A stretch of DNA of 64,000 nucleotides from Bacillus vallismortis (GTDB lineage: Bacteria; Bacillota; Bacilli; Bacillales; Bacillaceae), in contig NZ_CP026362.1 of NCBI RefSeq assembly GCF_004116955.1, positions 2,552,501-2,616,500 of the forward strand. Direction: 5' to 3'. The notes beneath the pieces were generated by a model. That model searched no databases, was not told the origin of the DNA, and was given only the letters and a program-made list of their open reading frames with translations. The translations under genes were made by a program, and so were the position numbers. Shown one piece after another: positions 19,769 to 28,257 of the stretch; position 1 is the first letter of the stretch, and every line of letters starts with the position of its first letter.

Positions 19769-20959
19769 CCCTTTATTGACTTGATACTCATACACGCTCT
19801 TCTTTTCTGACAAATGTGCGAAGGTAGAAAGCACGAGACCGCATGCAGTCATAAGCGCTCCGCCCGCAAACAGCCACGAATAAGAACCTGTTCCGCTCAA
19901 AATCATTCCGCCGATCCACGCACCGAGCGCATTAGCAAGATTAAACGCCGACACGCTGACAGCGGCGGCAATTGTTGTACCGCTCTCAGAAGAAGAAATG
20001 ACCTTTGTTTGCAGCAAAGGAGGCGTACCGAATGCGCAAGCCCCAAATAAGAACGTTGCAACAATGGCTGCGGCCGGGTAAATGGCGATGTAAGGAAATA
20101 CAGTCAGAACACCGATCAAACCGATCATCACACCGATCATCGTCCGAGTCAGCAGAGGCATCGGCACTTTTCCCGCAAAGAAATTCCCTGCAACGCCCCC
20201 TAGTCCATATGCAAAGAGAGCGCCTGTTATGCCGACTGTGCTGAATCCGGCTGAATGTCTCAAAATCGGTTCGATAAAAGTGTAGGCGATAAAGACGCCG
20301 GAATAGCCTAAAATCGTAATTGCGAAGGAATACAGCACTTGTTTGTTTTTAAATACGCCCCACTCATTCATGAGCATCGGGATCACTTTTGGTTTTCTGT
20401 TCGGCACAGCAGCCATGAGGCCTAAGAATCCAACGGCGCCGAGTGCTGTAATGATGGTAAATACAGCTCTCCAGTTCAGGACATCTCCGAGATAAGAGCC
20501 GAATGGGACACCAAGCATCAAAGCCACTGTCAGCCCGCCATTCATTGAGGCAGCGGCTGCGGCACGCTTTTCCGGCGGAACCATTTCACTGGCAAATACC
20601 ATGGCGATCGCAAAGAAAGCGCCATGAATGGACGCGGATAAAATTCTTGAGACAGCCAATACCGCAAAATTCGGTGCCAGCGCGCTCATTAGATTGGCTA
20701 GGATAAAAATCGCCATCAGCCCAAGCAGCACAGGCTTTCTCGGGAGTTTGACCGCAATGATGGTGACGAGCGGGCCTGTCAGACATACGCTTACGGCATA
20801 GGCCGTGACAAGAAGCCCGGCGGATGAAACATGTATATGAAAGTCATTGGCAATCGACGTCAAAATCCCCATCACTGCGTATTCAGTGTATCCGATTGAA
20901 AATGTGCAAATCATAAGAACAAAAATAATAAATTTCACTGATGGGTTTTTGATACTCAA
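19766..20959 (-). CDS. yfhI: YfhI, major facilitator transporter
   Basis: A 397-aa 12-helix MFS transporter of the DHA1/AraJ type. The conserved loop between helices 2 and 3 (KLPRKPVLLGL) and a balanced length support an intact carrier. The start is set at TTG 20959, 8 nt after AAGGAGG; an ATG two codons earlier lies only 2 nt from that site. The related CynX/AraJ proteins export sugars or drugs. The substrate is unknown. Confidence 0.82.
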   Translation of the reverse strand: MSIKNPSVKFIIFVLMICTFSIGYTEYAVMGILTSIANDFHIHVSSAGLLVTAYAVSVCLTGPLVTIIAVKLPRKPVLLGLMAIFILANLMSALAPNFAVLAVSRILSASIHGAFFAIAMVFASEMVPPEKRAAAAASMNGGLTVALMLGVPFGSYLGDVLNWRAVFTIITALGAVGFLGLMAAVPNRKPKVIPMLMNEWGVFKNKQVLYSFAITILGYSGVFIAYTFIEPILRHSAGFSTVGITGALFAYGLGGVAGNFFAGKVPMPLLTRTMIGVMIGLIGVLTVFPYIAIYPAAAIVATFLFGACAFGTPPLLQTKVISSSESGTTIAAAVSVSAFNLANALGAWIGGMILSGTGSYSWLFAGGALMTACGLVLSTFAHLSEKKSVYEYQVNKG

Positions 20960-21065
20960 CGTCATCGCCTCCTTCGATTTTTAAAAACAACGAGTTTCAT
21001 CTTAAAAGATTATTGGAGTGAATTCAATGATTTTTTCCTTAAAATGCCGTGCAAATGTGCTGAAA

Positions 21066-21091
21066 ATATAAAGAGGCTGATATTCAGCCTC
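21066..21091 (-). terminator. yfhH terminator
   Basis: GAGGCTG and CAGCCTC form a stem just after the yfhH stop; TTTATATTTT follows on the minus strand. Confidence 0.75.
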
Positions 21092-21095
21092 CCTG

Positions 21096-21416
21096 TTACG
21101 CTTGCTTCTGTTCTCGCAATACTGAGATTGGCAGCGCTTCCTCTTGATCAGGGGCCGAGGTTCTGTATCCCCATGCGAAAACGCCGTTTACATAACTGAT
21201 GATAAACCCATCTTCAGAGCCTTCCACGCGATATGTTTCTCCCGGTGTGAAATCTTCCGGGTTCAGCAAATATGCTTTTGCCATTGCAATTTTCCGTTCG
21301 AGCACGGCCAGTTCGTTGATGATGCCGTGCTGTTCAGCTTTTCTTGCTTTTTCAGAAAGTGATGCGATTTCGGTATTGAGTTCGTGCGGTGTCATCTGAC
21401 TGTATCGTTTCTCCAT
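21096..21416 (-). CDS. yfhH: YfhH, DUF1811 protein
   Basis: A 106-aa protein. The helical N-terminal half (about 5-50) is followed by an SH3-like beta half (YRVEGSEDGFIISYVNGVF, about 63-81), the DUF1811 layout known from a B. subtilis structure. It starts 7 nt after the recX stop, so the two are co-transcribed. The link to RecX is positional only; function is unknown. Confidence 0.82.
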   Translation of the reverse strand: MEKRYSQMTPHELNTEIASLSEKARKAEQHGIINELAVLERKIAMAKAYLLNPEDFTPGETYRVEGSEDGFIISYVNGVFAWGYRTSAPDQEEALPISVLREQKQA

Positions 21417-21423
21417 TTTTCAG

Positions 21424-22215
21424 CTACTCCTCTTCCTGCAGAAATTGCTCGATTAAATCGAGTGAGAATCCTTTGCGGAATAAAAATTGTTTGACCTTCA
21501 TGGCGCTTTCATATGAGCCGTCATAGCGGTATTTTCTAAACGCTTTTTCGGCGTGAAGACGCAGCGCTTCTTTCTCCGTGTCTTCATCATTTTCATATTC
21601 AATCTGCTCGAGCGCGGCGCTGATGACATCAAATGAGAAACCCTTGCGCTGAAGCTGCATCTGGGCGCGCTGTTTGAGTTCTTTTGTGGAACATTTTTTA
21701 TCCTTTTTAAGAAGCTTTTCAACATGCTTGACCGCTTCCCTCGTCTGATCCTCAAAGGAAAAGGAACTCAGCGATTCCTTAATAGTATCGTCGTCGATTC
21801 CCTTCGCTCTCAGCTCTCTGAACAAAACGTCAGGGCCTTTTCCGTTCGTTTTTTTGTGGGTGCTGACATAGGCCGCGGCAAATTCCTGGTCGTTTAAGTA
21901 CTTGTAGTCGTTGAGCTTATGGATGACTTCTGCAATGACAGGCGCTGAGGTTTCTTTTTTCTTTAAGTGGTCCTCTACCTCTTTTGTTGACCGCATTCGA
22001 TAGGATAAAAAGTCAAGCGCACGGTTGAAGCCTTTCTTTACTTCATCGCCGTATTGAATCTCAATAATGTCAAGGTCATCAAGCTCTTTTCCCTTTTTAA
22101 GCTCAAATTTTACGAGCACGTCCGCGTCCACACTGAAGGCGTATTTATCATCGAGAAAGATATTGAAGCGTTCCGTATTCTTTTTTTGTGCAGATATTTT
22201 TGTAATAAATGGCAT
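21424..22215 (-). CDS. recX: RecX, modulator of RecA
   Basis: A 263-aa protein with the three-helix RecX repeats. Typical segments are ALDFLSYRMRSTKEVEDHL (about 67-85) and DVLFRELRAKGIDD (about 130-143), and a Lys/Glu-rich C-terminus follows. RecX binds along the RecA filament groove and tunes strand exchange. Bacillus RecX is longer than the enterobacterial form (about 150 aa), and this length fits. It is divergent from yfhF and followed by yfhH. Confidence 0.92.
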   Translation of the reverse strand: MPFITKISAQKKNTERFNIFLDDKYAFSVDADVLVKFELKKGKELDDLDIIEIQYGDEVKKGFNRALDFLSYRMRSTKEVEDHLKKKETSAPVIAEVIHKLNDYKYLNDQEFAAAYVSTHKKTNGKGPDVLFRELRAKGIDDDTIKESLSSFSFEDQTREAVKHVEKLLKKDKKCSTKELKQRAQMQLQRKGFSFDVISAALEQIEYENDEDTEKEALRLHAEKAFRKYRYDGSYESAMKVKQFLFRKGFSLDLIEQFLQEEE

Positions 22216-22303
22216 CTTAATCTCCCTTCTGAGGCCTGAAAAGCGTTTTCTTTTATGAAAATGAGGTAAAGTATTGTTATTAGAACGATGAGGAGAGATG
22301 TTT

Positions 22304-23215
22304 ATGAATATCGCAATGACGGGCGGAACCGGTTTTCTCGGCCAGCATCTAACAGGCGTTCTTACCCGCCAGGGACACCATGTTTATATTTTATCAAGAA
22401 ACGCAAGGGAAACTGAACAAAAAAATATCACATATGTCCAATGGCTGACGGATGGAGCCGCACCGGAGCAGAAACTTCCTCATATTGATGTCTGGGTAAA
22501 TCTCGCGGGACAATCGATTTTTGGCCGCTGGACAGAAAAAACGAAGCAGCAAATCCTCTCCAGCCGTATTCATGCCACGCGTGAAGTGCAGCGTCTTATT
22601 CATAAACAGAAGGAAAAACCGAAAGCGCTGATCCAGGCCAGTGCGGTAGGCATTTACGGCACAAGTCTTGAGAAGACTTTCATAGAGGATTCCGCAACGT
22701 CAGATGAGGATTTTCTCAGCCATACTGCACATTTATGGGAAAAAGAAGGACAGAACATTGAGGCGATGGGCATCCGGACGGTTTATGCGAGATTTGGCGT
22801 GATGCTTGGGGAAAAAGGCGCTCTCCCGCTCATGGTTCTTCCTTATAAACTTCTTGCCGGCGGCACGATCGGAACGGGCAGACAGTGGCTGTCATGGATT
22901 CATGTCGAGGACGCCGCCCAGATGATTCGATTTGCGATGGAAAACACCGACATCTCAGGACCCATGAATGTCACCGCGCCAAATCCTGTGGAAATGAAGC
23001 AATTCGGAAAAACGATTGCACGGGTGAAGCACCGACCGCACTGGCTCCCCGTTCCGGAATTCTTTTTATCAAAAGCATTGGGTGAAATGAGTCTTCTGAT
23101 TGTGAAAGGACAGCGCGCTCTTCCTAAAAAAGCGATAACCTCCGGATTTCGTTTTACATATTCGGACCTTGAATTCGCGCTCTCACAGCTGATAACGGAC
23201 AGAAAGGCTGTATAA
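22304..23215 (+). CDS. yfhF: YfhF, SDR39U1-type NAD(P) epimerase-like protein
   Basis: A 303-aa atypical short-chain dehydrogenase. The Rossmann motif MTGGTGFLGQHL is at the N-terminus and WVNLAGQSIFGRW near residue 62-74. The C-terminal part corresponds to DUF1731. In this family the tyrosine/lysine pair is altered, and the activity is not known. The start at 22304 is 8 nt after AGGAG; the earlier ATG at 22298 is too close. The name is by position next to recX. Confidence 0.85.
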   Translation: MNIAMTGGTGFLGQHLTGVLTRQGHHVYILSRNARETEQKNITYVQWLTDGAAPEQKLPHIDVWVNLAGQSIFGRWTEKTKQQILSSRIHATREVQRLIHKQKEKPKALIQASAVGIYGTSLEKTFIEDSATSDEDFLSHTAHLWEKEGQNIEAMGIRTVYARFGVMLGEKGALPLMVLPYKLLAGGTIGTGRQWLSWIHVEDAAQMIRFAMENTDISGPMNVTAPNPVEMKQFGKTIARVKHRPHWLPVPEFFLSKALGEMSLLIVKGQRALPKKAITSGFRFTYSDLEFALSQLITDRKAV

Positions 23216-23268
23216 AAACGGAAGGAAGCGTCAACCTTAAGAATAACATGGTTGAAGGAGGTCCTTTA

Positions 23269-23379
23269 ATGGAAAAGAAGAGGGAGAAACATCAGCAAGG
23301 CGCCAACCTGAAGAAAATGCAGGAAGTTCTTTATTCAGGCGAATTTAAAAAAGCGGAAAAAGCTGCTAAGCGGAAATAG
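23269..23379 (+). CDS. yfhE: YfhE, 36-aa basic protein
   Basis: A very short gene: AAGGAGG, 8 nt, then ATG and 36 codons, giving a Lys/Glu-rich helix (MEKKREKHQQGANLKKMQ at the start). It sits between yfhF and yfhD. The clear ribosome binding site and the match to YfhE as remembered make it real. The role is unknown; the composition is like that of minor spore proteins. Confidence 0.82.
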   Translation: MEKKREKHQQGANLKKMQEVLYSGEFKKAEKAAKRK

Positions 23380-23445
23380 GAATACATAGCCCCTTTATGC
23401 CAGATACTATGTTTGTTTGATATCACTTTTTAGGGGGAATTTGAT

Positions 23446-23637
23446 ATGGGCAGAAATCATATCCACAAAAACCGTGATAAAAACAAACAAAAGCTTCCTC
23501 AAGTTCCCGACGCGTTGAAAAGGGAAACTGACGGCGTTTACGAAGAATATTCAAGCGAGCTTGCTGATGCGGATGACCGCGAAGCGCAAGAGCGCGCAAA
23601 AGCAGCAGACAGCAGAGCGAAAAAGAAAAATCGTTAA
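23446..23637 (+). CDS. yfhD: YfhD, small spore-type protein
   Basis: A 63-aa highly charged protein without a hydrophobic core (MGRNHIHKNRDKNKQKLPQ, then an acidic helix and a basic tail). The YfhD family is restricted to spore-forming Bacilli. AGGGGGAA lies 7 nt upstream. A bidirectional terminator follows. It is probably made in the forespore; that is inferred from the family. Confidence 0.83.
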   Translation: MGRNHIHKNRDKNKQKLPQVPDALKRETDGVYEEYSSELADADDREAQERAKAADSRAKKKNR

Positions 23638-23640
23638 TGA

Positions 23641-23678
23641 AAAACCCCTTGTCTCCGTTTGAGACAGGGGGTTTTTTT
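23641..23678. terminator. bidirectional terminator between yfhD and yfhC
   Basis: CCCC-TTGTCTC pairs with GAGACA-GGGG, with T runs on both sides. It lies at the convergent ends of yfhD and yfhC. Confidence 0.87.
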
Positions 23679-24261
23679 ACAACTCGGTGAACCGTTCACG
23701 GATGGGCGTGCGCTTTTTGACTTCCGGCGCTTCGTCAGGATAGCCCGTTTGTATGATGGCGGCGAATCGTTCATCATCCTGTAAACCAAAGGCCTTGTGC
23801 ACTTCTTTGTCGTAAAGGATTTTACCGCTTTTCCAAACCATGCCGATCCCTTTTTCCCAAGCAAGAAGCTGAAGATTTTGGATCAAGGAGCTGGTTGCCG
23901 CAAAATCATCGTCCCGCGCTCTTTCATTTTCATCTTCTTGAAACACGACGAGCAGAAATCCGGGGACGCGTCCAAGTGTGTTTTTAAAATTTTGAAGCTT
24001 TTCCTCTGTCATATCCGGCTTGGATTTTTTAGAGAACGCTGCAAATGTGTTAATTAGGTTTGCTTTTCCCGTCTCACTGGAAACGTAAATAAATCTCCAT
24101 GGCTCAGTCACTCTGTGATTTGGCGCATATTTTGCCGTTTCAAGCATGTCAAGAATGACTGCCGAAGGCACTGGCTCTTGTTTAAATTTTCGAATCGATC
24201 TTCTGCTGCGTATGATGTCCCGCAGTGCTGAATGTTGATCTATCTGTTCGGATTGAGGCAT
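23677..24261 (-). CDS. yfhC: YfhC, nitroreductase-family flavoprotein
   Basis: A 194-aa FMN-dependent nitroreductase-like protein. RSRRSIRKF (about 18-26) binds the FMN phosphate, and APNHRVTEPWRF and WEKGIGMVWKSG are family blocks. Length is normal. A Fur-type dyad overlaps its promoter, suggesting induction under iron limitation. A ferric or quinone reductase role is possible. The substrate is unknown. Confidence 0.87.
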   Translation of the reverse strand: MPQSEQIDQHSALRDIIRSRRSIRKFKQEPVPSAVILDMLETAKYAPNHRVTEPWRFIYVSSETGKANLINTFAAFSKKSKPDMTEEKLQNFKNTLGRVPGFLLVVFQEDENERARDDDFAATSSLIQNLQLLAWEKGIGMVWKSGKILYDKEVHKAFGLQDDERFAAIIQTGYPDEAPEVKKRTPIRERFTEL

Positions 24262-24284
24262 ACCGTCTCACCTTCCTAAGCAAT

Positions 24285-24312
24285 TGAAAATGATTATCAT
24301 TCATAATGATAA
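24285..24312 (-). promoter_or_regulatory. Fur box over the yfhC promoter
   Basis: TTATCATTCATAATGATAA (24294-24312) is a perfect 8-3-8 inverted repeat. An overlapping TGAAAATGATTATCA (24285-24299) matches the Fur 7-1-7 box with one mismatch. The pair overlaps a possible -10 (TATCAT, 24306-24311, with -35 TTTACA 24330-24335, 18 nt spacer). Overlapping 7-1-7 motifs are the usual Fur site form in Bacillus. Confidence 0.82.
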
Positions 24313-24347
24313 CGGAAAGTGCATCTTTTTGTAAACCTTCATCTGTA

Positions 24348-25229
24348 TTAGATTTTAAGAATACGGGTTTCTGAGTATACAGCCGTTCCTGTCATGTTCA
24401 CTTTCACTTGATCGCCTTCTTCGTTAATTTCAATTCCAACCTTTCCGTCTTTCCCGATTTCCTGCCCTTGTTCAATGATAAATTCACGCTGCTTGGCATG
24501 ACCGTACTGTTTCATATAAGCCCCCATCACACCGGATGCAGTGCCCGTCACAGGGTCTTCTATCGTTCCCGAATACGGGGATGAAAAGTGGCGTCCGTGC
24601 AGGTCGCTGTCGGGGTGAACGGTTTCAAAGGTAAACGGGTGGACTGAAGCCTTTGGCAGATCAACTAACACGTCCGGAAACTGTTTGTTATCGGGCCTCA
24701 TTTTTTTAGAGGCCTTTAATGATCTAAGCGGAACGATAGCTGTCCATATGCCAGTGCTGCCAAACACAATCGGAAGGTCTTCATGAAAATCTTCTTCCGT
24801 GATTCCTAGTGCGGCCGCAAGTTTTTTCCGATCGCCTGTAAATGGTTTGAATTGCGGGGAAGCCTGTTCAAGCGTAATATGAATGCGGCCGTCTTTTTCA
24901 GAAATCTTCACAGGCAGGGTACCGGCTTTTGTCTGGATGCTGTACGTTTTCCCGGTCTCCAGCATTCCTTTTTCGCATAATGCGTAAAGAGAAGCGACAG
25001 TTGCATGGCCGCATAAATTCATTTCGTGTCCAGGGGTAAAGTAACGGAGTTCAAGATCAGCCGACTTGCTATCCCGAATAAAGGAGGTTTCTGAATATCC
25101 GGCACGCTCCGCTATGATCTGCATCTCTTCTTCCGTGTAATGGTCTCCCTTCAATACAACGCCTGCGGGGTTTCCTTTGCCGGGACTGCTTGTAAATGCT
25201 TCATATTTTAATACCTCTATTTCTTTCAC
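24348..25229 (-). CDS. yfhB: YfhB, PhzF-family isomerase-like protein
   Basis: A 293-aa PhzF/DapF-fold protein. The catalytic Glu is in YSETSFI near residue 45-51. The glycine-rich loops FTSSPGKGNPAG (12-23), GHEMNLCGHATVA and DPVTGTASGVMGAY frame the active site. Family members isomerise small acids; PhzF works in phenazine synthesis, but no phenazine genes are nearby. It is complete. The neighbouring region 25230-25515 holds a terminator and a repeat element instead of the genes found there in strain 168. Confidence 0.85.
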   Translation of the reverse strand: MKEIEVLKYEAFTSSPGKGNPAGVVLKGDHYTEEEMQIIAERAGYSETSFIRDSKSADLELRYFTPGHEMNLCGHATVASLYALCEKGMLETGKTYSIQTKAGTLPVKISEKDGRIHITLEQASPQFKPFTGDRKKLAAALGITEEDFHEDLPIVFGSTGIWTAIVPLRSLKASKKMRPDNKQFPDVLVDLPKASVHPFTFETVHPDSDLHGRHFSSPYSGTIEDPVTGTASGVMGAYMKQYGHAKQREFIIEQGQEIGKDGKVGIEINEEGDQVKVNMTGTAVYSETRILKI

Positions 25230-25302
25230 TTGTCTGCCGTCCTTTCTTTATCAATGTCTCTGTTAGTATAGCAAAAACGATTGAGAATTTTCTGTTATTA
25301 TC

Positions 25303-25332
25303 AAAAAAACCCATTTTCTTTTGAAAATGGGT
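25303..25332 (-). terminator. minus-strand terminator downstream of mprF
   Basis: ACCCATTTTC and GAAAATGGGT form a perfect 10-bp stem. On the minus strand it is followed by seven T. It lies 184 nt beyond the mprF stop, so the mprF transcript would include the antisense of the repeat element at 25352-25513. Confidence 0.87.
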
Positions 25333-25351
25333 CAGATTATTGTTTTAGGAT

Positions 25352-25513
25352 TTTGTCATCTTTTCAGCGTGATTGAAACCTCTTATGGACGAGCATCGGA
25401 GCAACCTTTCATAGGTTAGGCAAGACGCGCCGCCGTTCCTTTCAACAAGTGATCACCGAAGCGCAGGACTTGCAACGAGTGCGAGGTTTTATCGACACGC
25501 TGGGACCCCGTCT
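25352..25513 (+). repeat. structured dispersed repeat, copy A
   Basis: A non-coding element whose two ends match the complement of the element at 45661-45810. Shared blocks include TTTGTCATCT, TTCAGCGTGATTGAAA and GACGAGCATCGGAGCA. Further shared blocks are GCGCAGG, CAACGA-TGCGAGG and TCGACACGCTG. The two ends can pair (CAGCGTG with CACGCTG). It resembles the roughly 190-bp repeats described in the B. subtilis 168 genome; that link is from memory. It lies where 168 carries yfiY-yfiZ-yfhA. Confidence 0.75.
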
Positions 25514-25533
25514 CGTTAGAGGGAGTCTTTTTT
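25504..25533 (+). terminator. plus-strand terminator ending repeat copy A
   Basis: GACCCCGTCT and AGAGGGAGTC pair at 8 of 10 positions around CGTT, followed by six T. The hairpin covers the stop codon of mprF on the opposite strand. Confidence 0.6.
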
Positions 25534-28098
25534 GCTTTTGCCGATCAGCCGCGTGACGAGGAACATGGTGACAGAAAGGGATCTGTTTTTTCGGTACGCC
25601 AAGTATTTGCCGCGCCACTCCGGTTTGTATTTTTCTTTAAAGGCCCTAAGCCCGCTGAAGCTGTACATGTATCTGACATTATTAAAAATGACAGCGGCAA
25701 ATCTTTCTGACCAGAAGGATGTAAAGGAGGTGCCGACATTGGACAGTGGCGCCATTCCCATATTAAACGACGTACAGCCTTCCTCCTTCGCCCATAAAAA
25801 CATGCGGATGAACAATGCGTCCATAATGCCACTCGGGGCGTCATCACGGTAGCGCATCAGATCGACCGAGATCTCCCCTTCTTGGTACATTGGCATGACA
25901 TTTGCAAACGCAACGATCTCTCCTTCTGCGTTTTTCATGTAGGCAATCGGTGCTTTCTGTAAATATGAGGGATCAAAAAAGCCGAGCGAGAACCCCTTTT
26001 CTTTTTTCGAGCCGAGCCATTCATCTGAGATCTGTTTCAGTTCCTCCAAAAACGCCTTAGAAAATGGAGGATGGTCCACATGAAGGGAATATTCCTCCCG
26101 CTCAAAGCGGTTATTGATTGCCCGAAGGCCGGCTTTTTTCTTCCCGGTCAAGGTAAACGTATTTAAATCCACATAGGCTTCCTCGCCCAGTTTAAAGAAG
26201 TTATAGCCAAAATCGTGATACAGCGCCATGTCAGCTCGTTCAATTTGGTAAAACAGAACACTGAATCCTTTCTGATGCGCTTCGTTCAGAAATTCTTCCA
26301 GCACGAGCGAAAACGATTCCCTTTGGCCTGACGGATCACCGAGCACGACCAGCCTTCTGGCGATTTTCCCAAACAGAAGAAGGGCATTCCCATCACTTGA
26401 AAAATAAAACCGCTTATCTCCAAGATAGCCGAGATGGCTCAGCGCGTTCCCGCCATTTTCATTTAAAAATGAAGCAAGGCGCTCTGGGTCAGCTTTTTCC
26501 CCGATTGGTTTTGTCTTTTTGTGATACACCACTGTAAATAAAAAGAAGAACAGCGGCACAATAATGATCGCCATGATGGTTGCATGGGTAATATGCGAGG
26601 TGCTGTGAACGAAATATTCGTGGCGCATCACCTTCTTCATATGGTCCCAAATGAAACCGGCAATGAGGTTATAGTTAAAGAGCGCCACAGTGAAAAGCGC
26701 TGCAGCAAATATCATTTGTCCGAGTGTATAGGATGCCTGTTCTCGGACAAATTGTCTTTTCAAAAGCACCAGCAATACGATAATGATCGGCAGTACGAAT
26801 ATCGCACTGATGTTAAGTCCTTTTAAAAAGCTGAACACAAACCCGCCCACAAGCGCTGAAATCGCCATCGTATAGGAGCGTTTTGTCCGTTTATAAAGCT
26901 CAATCGGCAAAATCAGCAAAATGAGCGCTGAGCTTAAGGACAGGCCATTGAACAGCAGAAGGGCCGGGTGCGGTATGTGCGGAATAACGGTCAGCCTGTC
27001 AATCGGCAGAGATACTGAGGCTAGGACAATCAACCCGGCAACGAACACGATAAGTGAAAGCGAGCCTTGCAAAATTCTGAGTAATATCGCCCGCTGGATG
27101 ACAAGCAAAACGTTTGTCGTCTCAATTGCCGGTGCGATGCGCGGGTTCGTTTCGAGCCGTTTCATTGTATTTTCAGTCAGGTCTCCGGCAGCAAAGAACA
27201 GCCCGAGACCGAATGGGATAAATGAATAGACGAGCCTGTACAAAACAATAGATGTCACAATGGCCTCTTGATGATAGCCAAGCTGCTCCATACCAAGCAA
27301 AAACAAAAGGTCAAACGAGCCGAAGCCGCCCGGCACGAGGCTGATCATTCCTCCGATCGACGCGATGACGAACACTCCGAACACAGACCTGATATCAGCA
27401 TGAATACCCATAGCGGACAATGACAGATAGATGACGGTTCCGGCCATAAGCCATTCGGAAACGGAAGCGCCGATATAAGCGAAAATCGGATTTTTCACTT
27501 TGTCCGCATTCTCTTCGTCTCCGCTTTTTCGGCTTTTGATTTTCGCCACCGCCAAAGATACCGGCAAAATCAGCGCAAAACCGATAACAACTGCCCACAG
27601 CCAAGGCTTTTCATTGATCATTTTATCCACTGGCAGCACTCGCACGGCGACAAAAACGCTGAAAACGGATAACCCGAGAAGCATAGATGATGTAAGCCAG
27701 GCGATTCCTTTTACGAGCGCCCTATGGTCTTTTGTATGCTCCTTATAGAACATCATTCTTAACCCGACCCCGGCTAAACCGCCGAACCCAAGCACATTAT
27801 TAAATGAATTGGCGATCCAGGAAACCCTGAATACCTTTCCGTTGGTGATCGATAGGCGCATCGAGTATTTCAGGACGTAATCATACAGCGACATGGCCGC
27901 AACAGCCAGCAAGCCGACCAATACAAGGATAAATAAGTCCATGCGTTCCAGGCCGTTGATGACCATGAGCGTGCGTTTGAATGACAGATTTGTCAGTTCT
28001 TTTTTTGATTGATAAATAACAAATAGTAAAACCGCAATAGGAAAAACAATTTTTAAAACGGATAAAGCATTCTTTTTAATCAGCAATGGTCTCTCCAA
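25516..28098 (-). CDS. mprF: MprF, lysyl-phosphatidylglycerol synthase and flippase
   Basis: An 860-aa bifunctional membrane protein. About 14 helices (residues 15-510) form the flippase. The soluble C-terminal domain (about 520-850) has a tandem GNAT-like fold and transfers lysine from Lys-tRNA to phosphatidylglycerol. The lysinylated lipid lowers the negative surface charge and gives resistance to cationic peptides, daptomycin and similar agents. DPSGQRESF and ISVDLMRY are recognisable synthase-domain blocks. Length is normal. It is monocistronic and divergent from yfiV. Confidence 0.94.
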   Translation of the reverse strand: MERPLLIKKNALSVLKIVFPIAVLLFVIYQSKKELTNLSFKRTLMVINGLERMDLFILVLVGLLAVAAMSLYDYVLKYSMRLSITNGKVFRVSWIANSFNNVLGFGGLAGVGLRMMFYKEHTKDHRALVKGIAWLTSSMLLGLSVFSVFVAVRVLPVDKMINEKPWLWAVVIGFALILPVSLAVAKIKSRKSGDEENADKVKNPIFAYIGASVSEWLMAGTVIYLSLSAMGIHADIRSVFGVFVIASIGGMISLVPGGFGSFDLLFLLGMEQLGYHQEAIVTSIVLYRLVYSFIPFGLGLFFAAGDLTENTMKRLETNPRIAPAIETTNVLLVIQRAILLRILQGSLSLIVFVAGLIVLASVSLPIDRLTVIPHIPHPALLLFNGLSLSSALILLILPIELYKRTKRSYTMAISALVGGFVFSFLKGLNISAIFVLPIIIVLLVLLKRQFVREQASYTLGQMIFAAALFTVALFNYNLIAGFIWDHMKKVMRHEYFVHSTSHITHATIMAIIIVPLFFFLFTVVYHKKTKPIGEKADPERLASFLNENGGNALSHLGYLGDKRFYFSSDGNALLLFGKIARRLVVLGDPSGQRESFSLVLEEFLNEAHQKGFSVLFYQIERADMALYHDFGYNFFKLGEEAYVDLNTFTLTGKKKAGLRAINNRFEREEYSLHVDHPPFSKAFLEELKQISDEWLGSKKEKGFSLGFFDPSYLQKAPIAYMKNAEGEIVAFANVMPMYQEGEISVDLMRYRDDAPSGIMDALFIRMFLWAKEEGCTSFNMGMAPLSNVGTSFTSFWSERFAAVIFNNVRYMYSFSGLRAFKEKYKPEWRGKYLAYRKNRSLSVTMFLVTRLIGKSKKDSL

Positions 28099-28257
28099 TC
28101 ATATTCTAGTTCAATCTGCTTCCCTAATAATCTCCAACCCATTATACACTACCGTTATTTTTCGGACAAAGTCCCGCATGCGGTTTCTGCTCACTTTCTT
28201 TCAGGAGTGAAAATCGAGTAATATGGTAAGTGGAGCGAATGATGAGGAAGTGATGAA

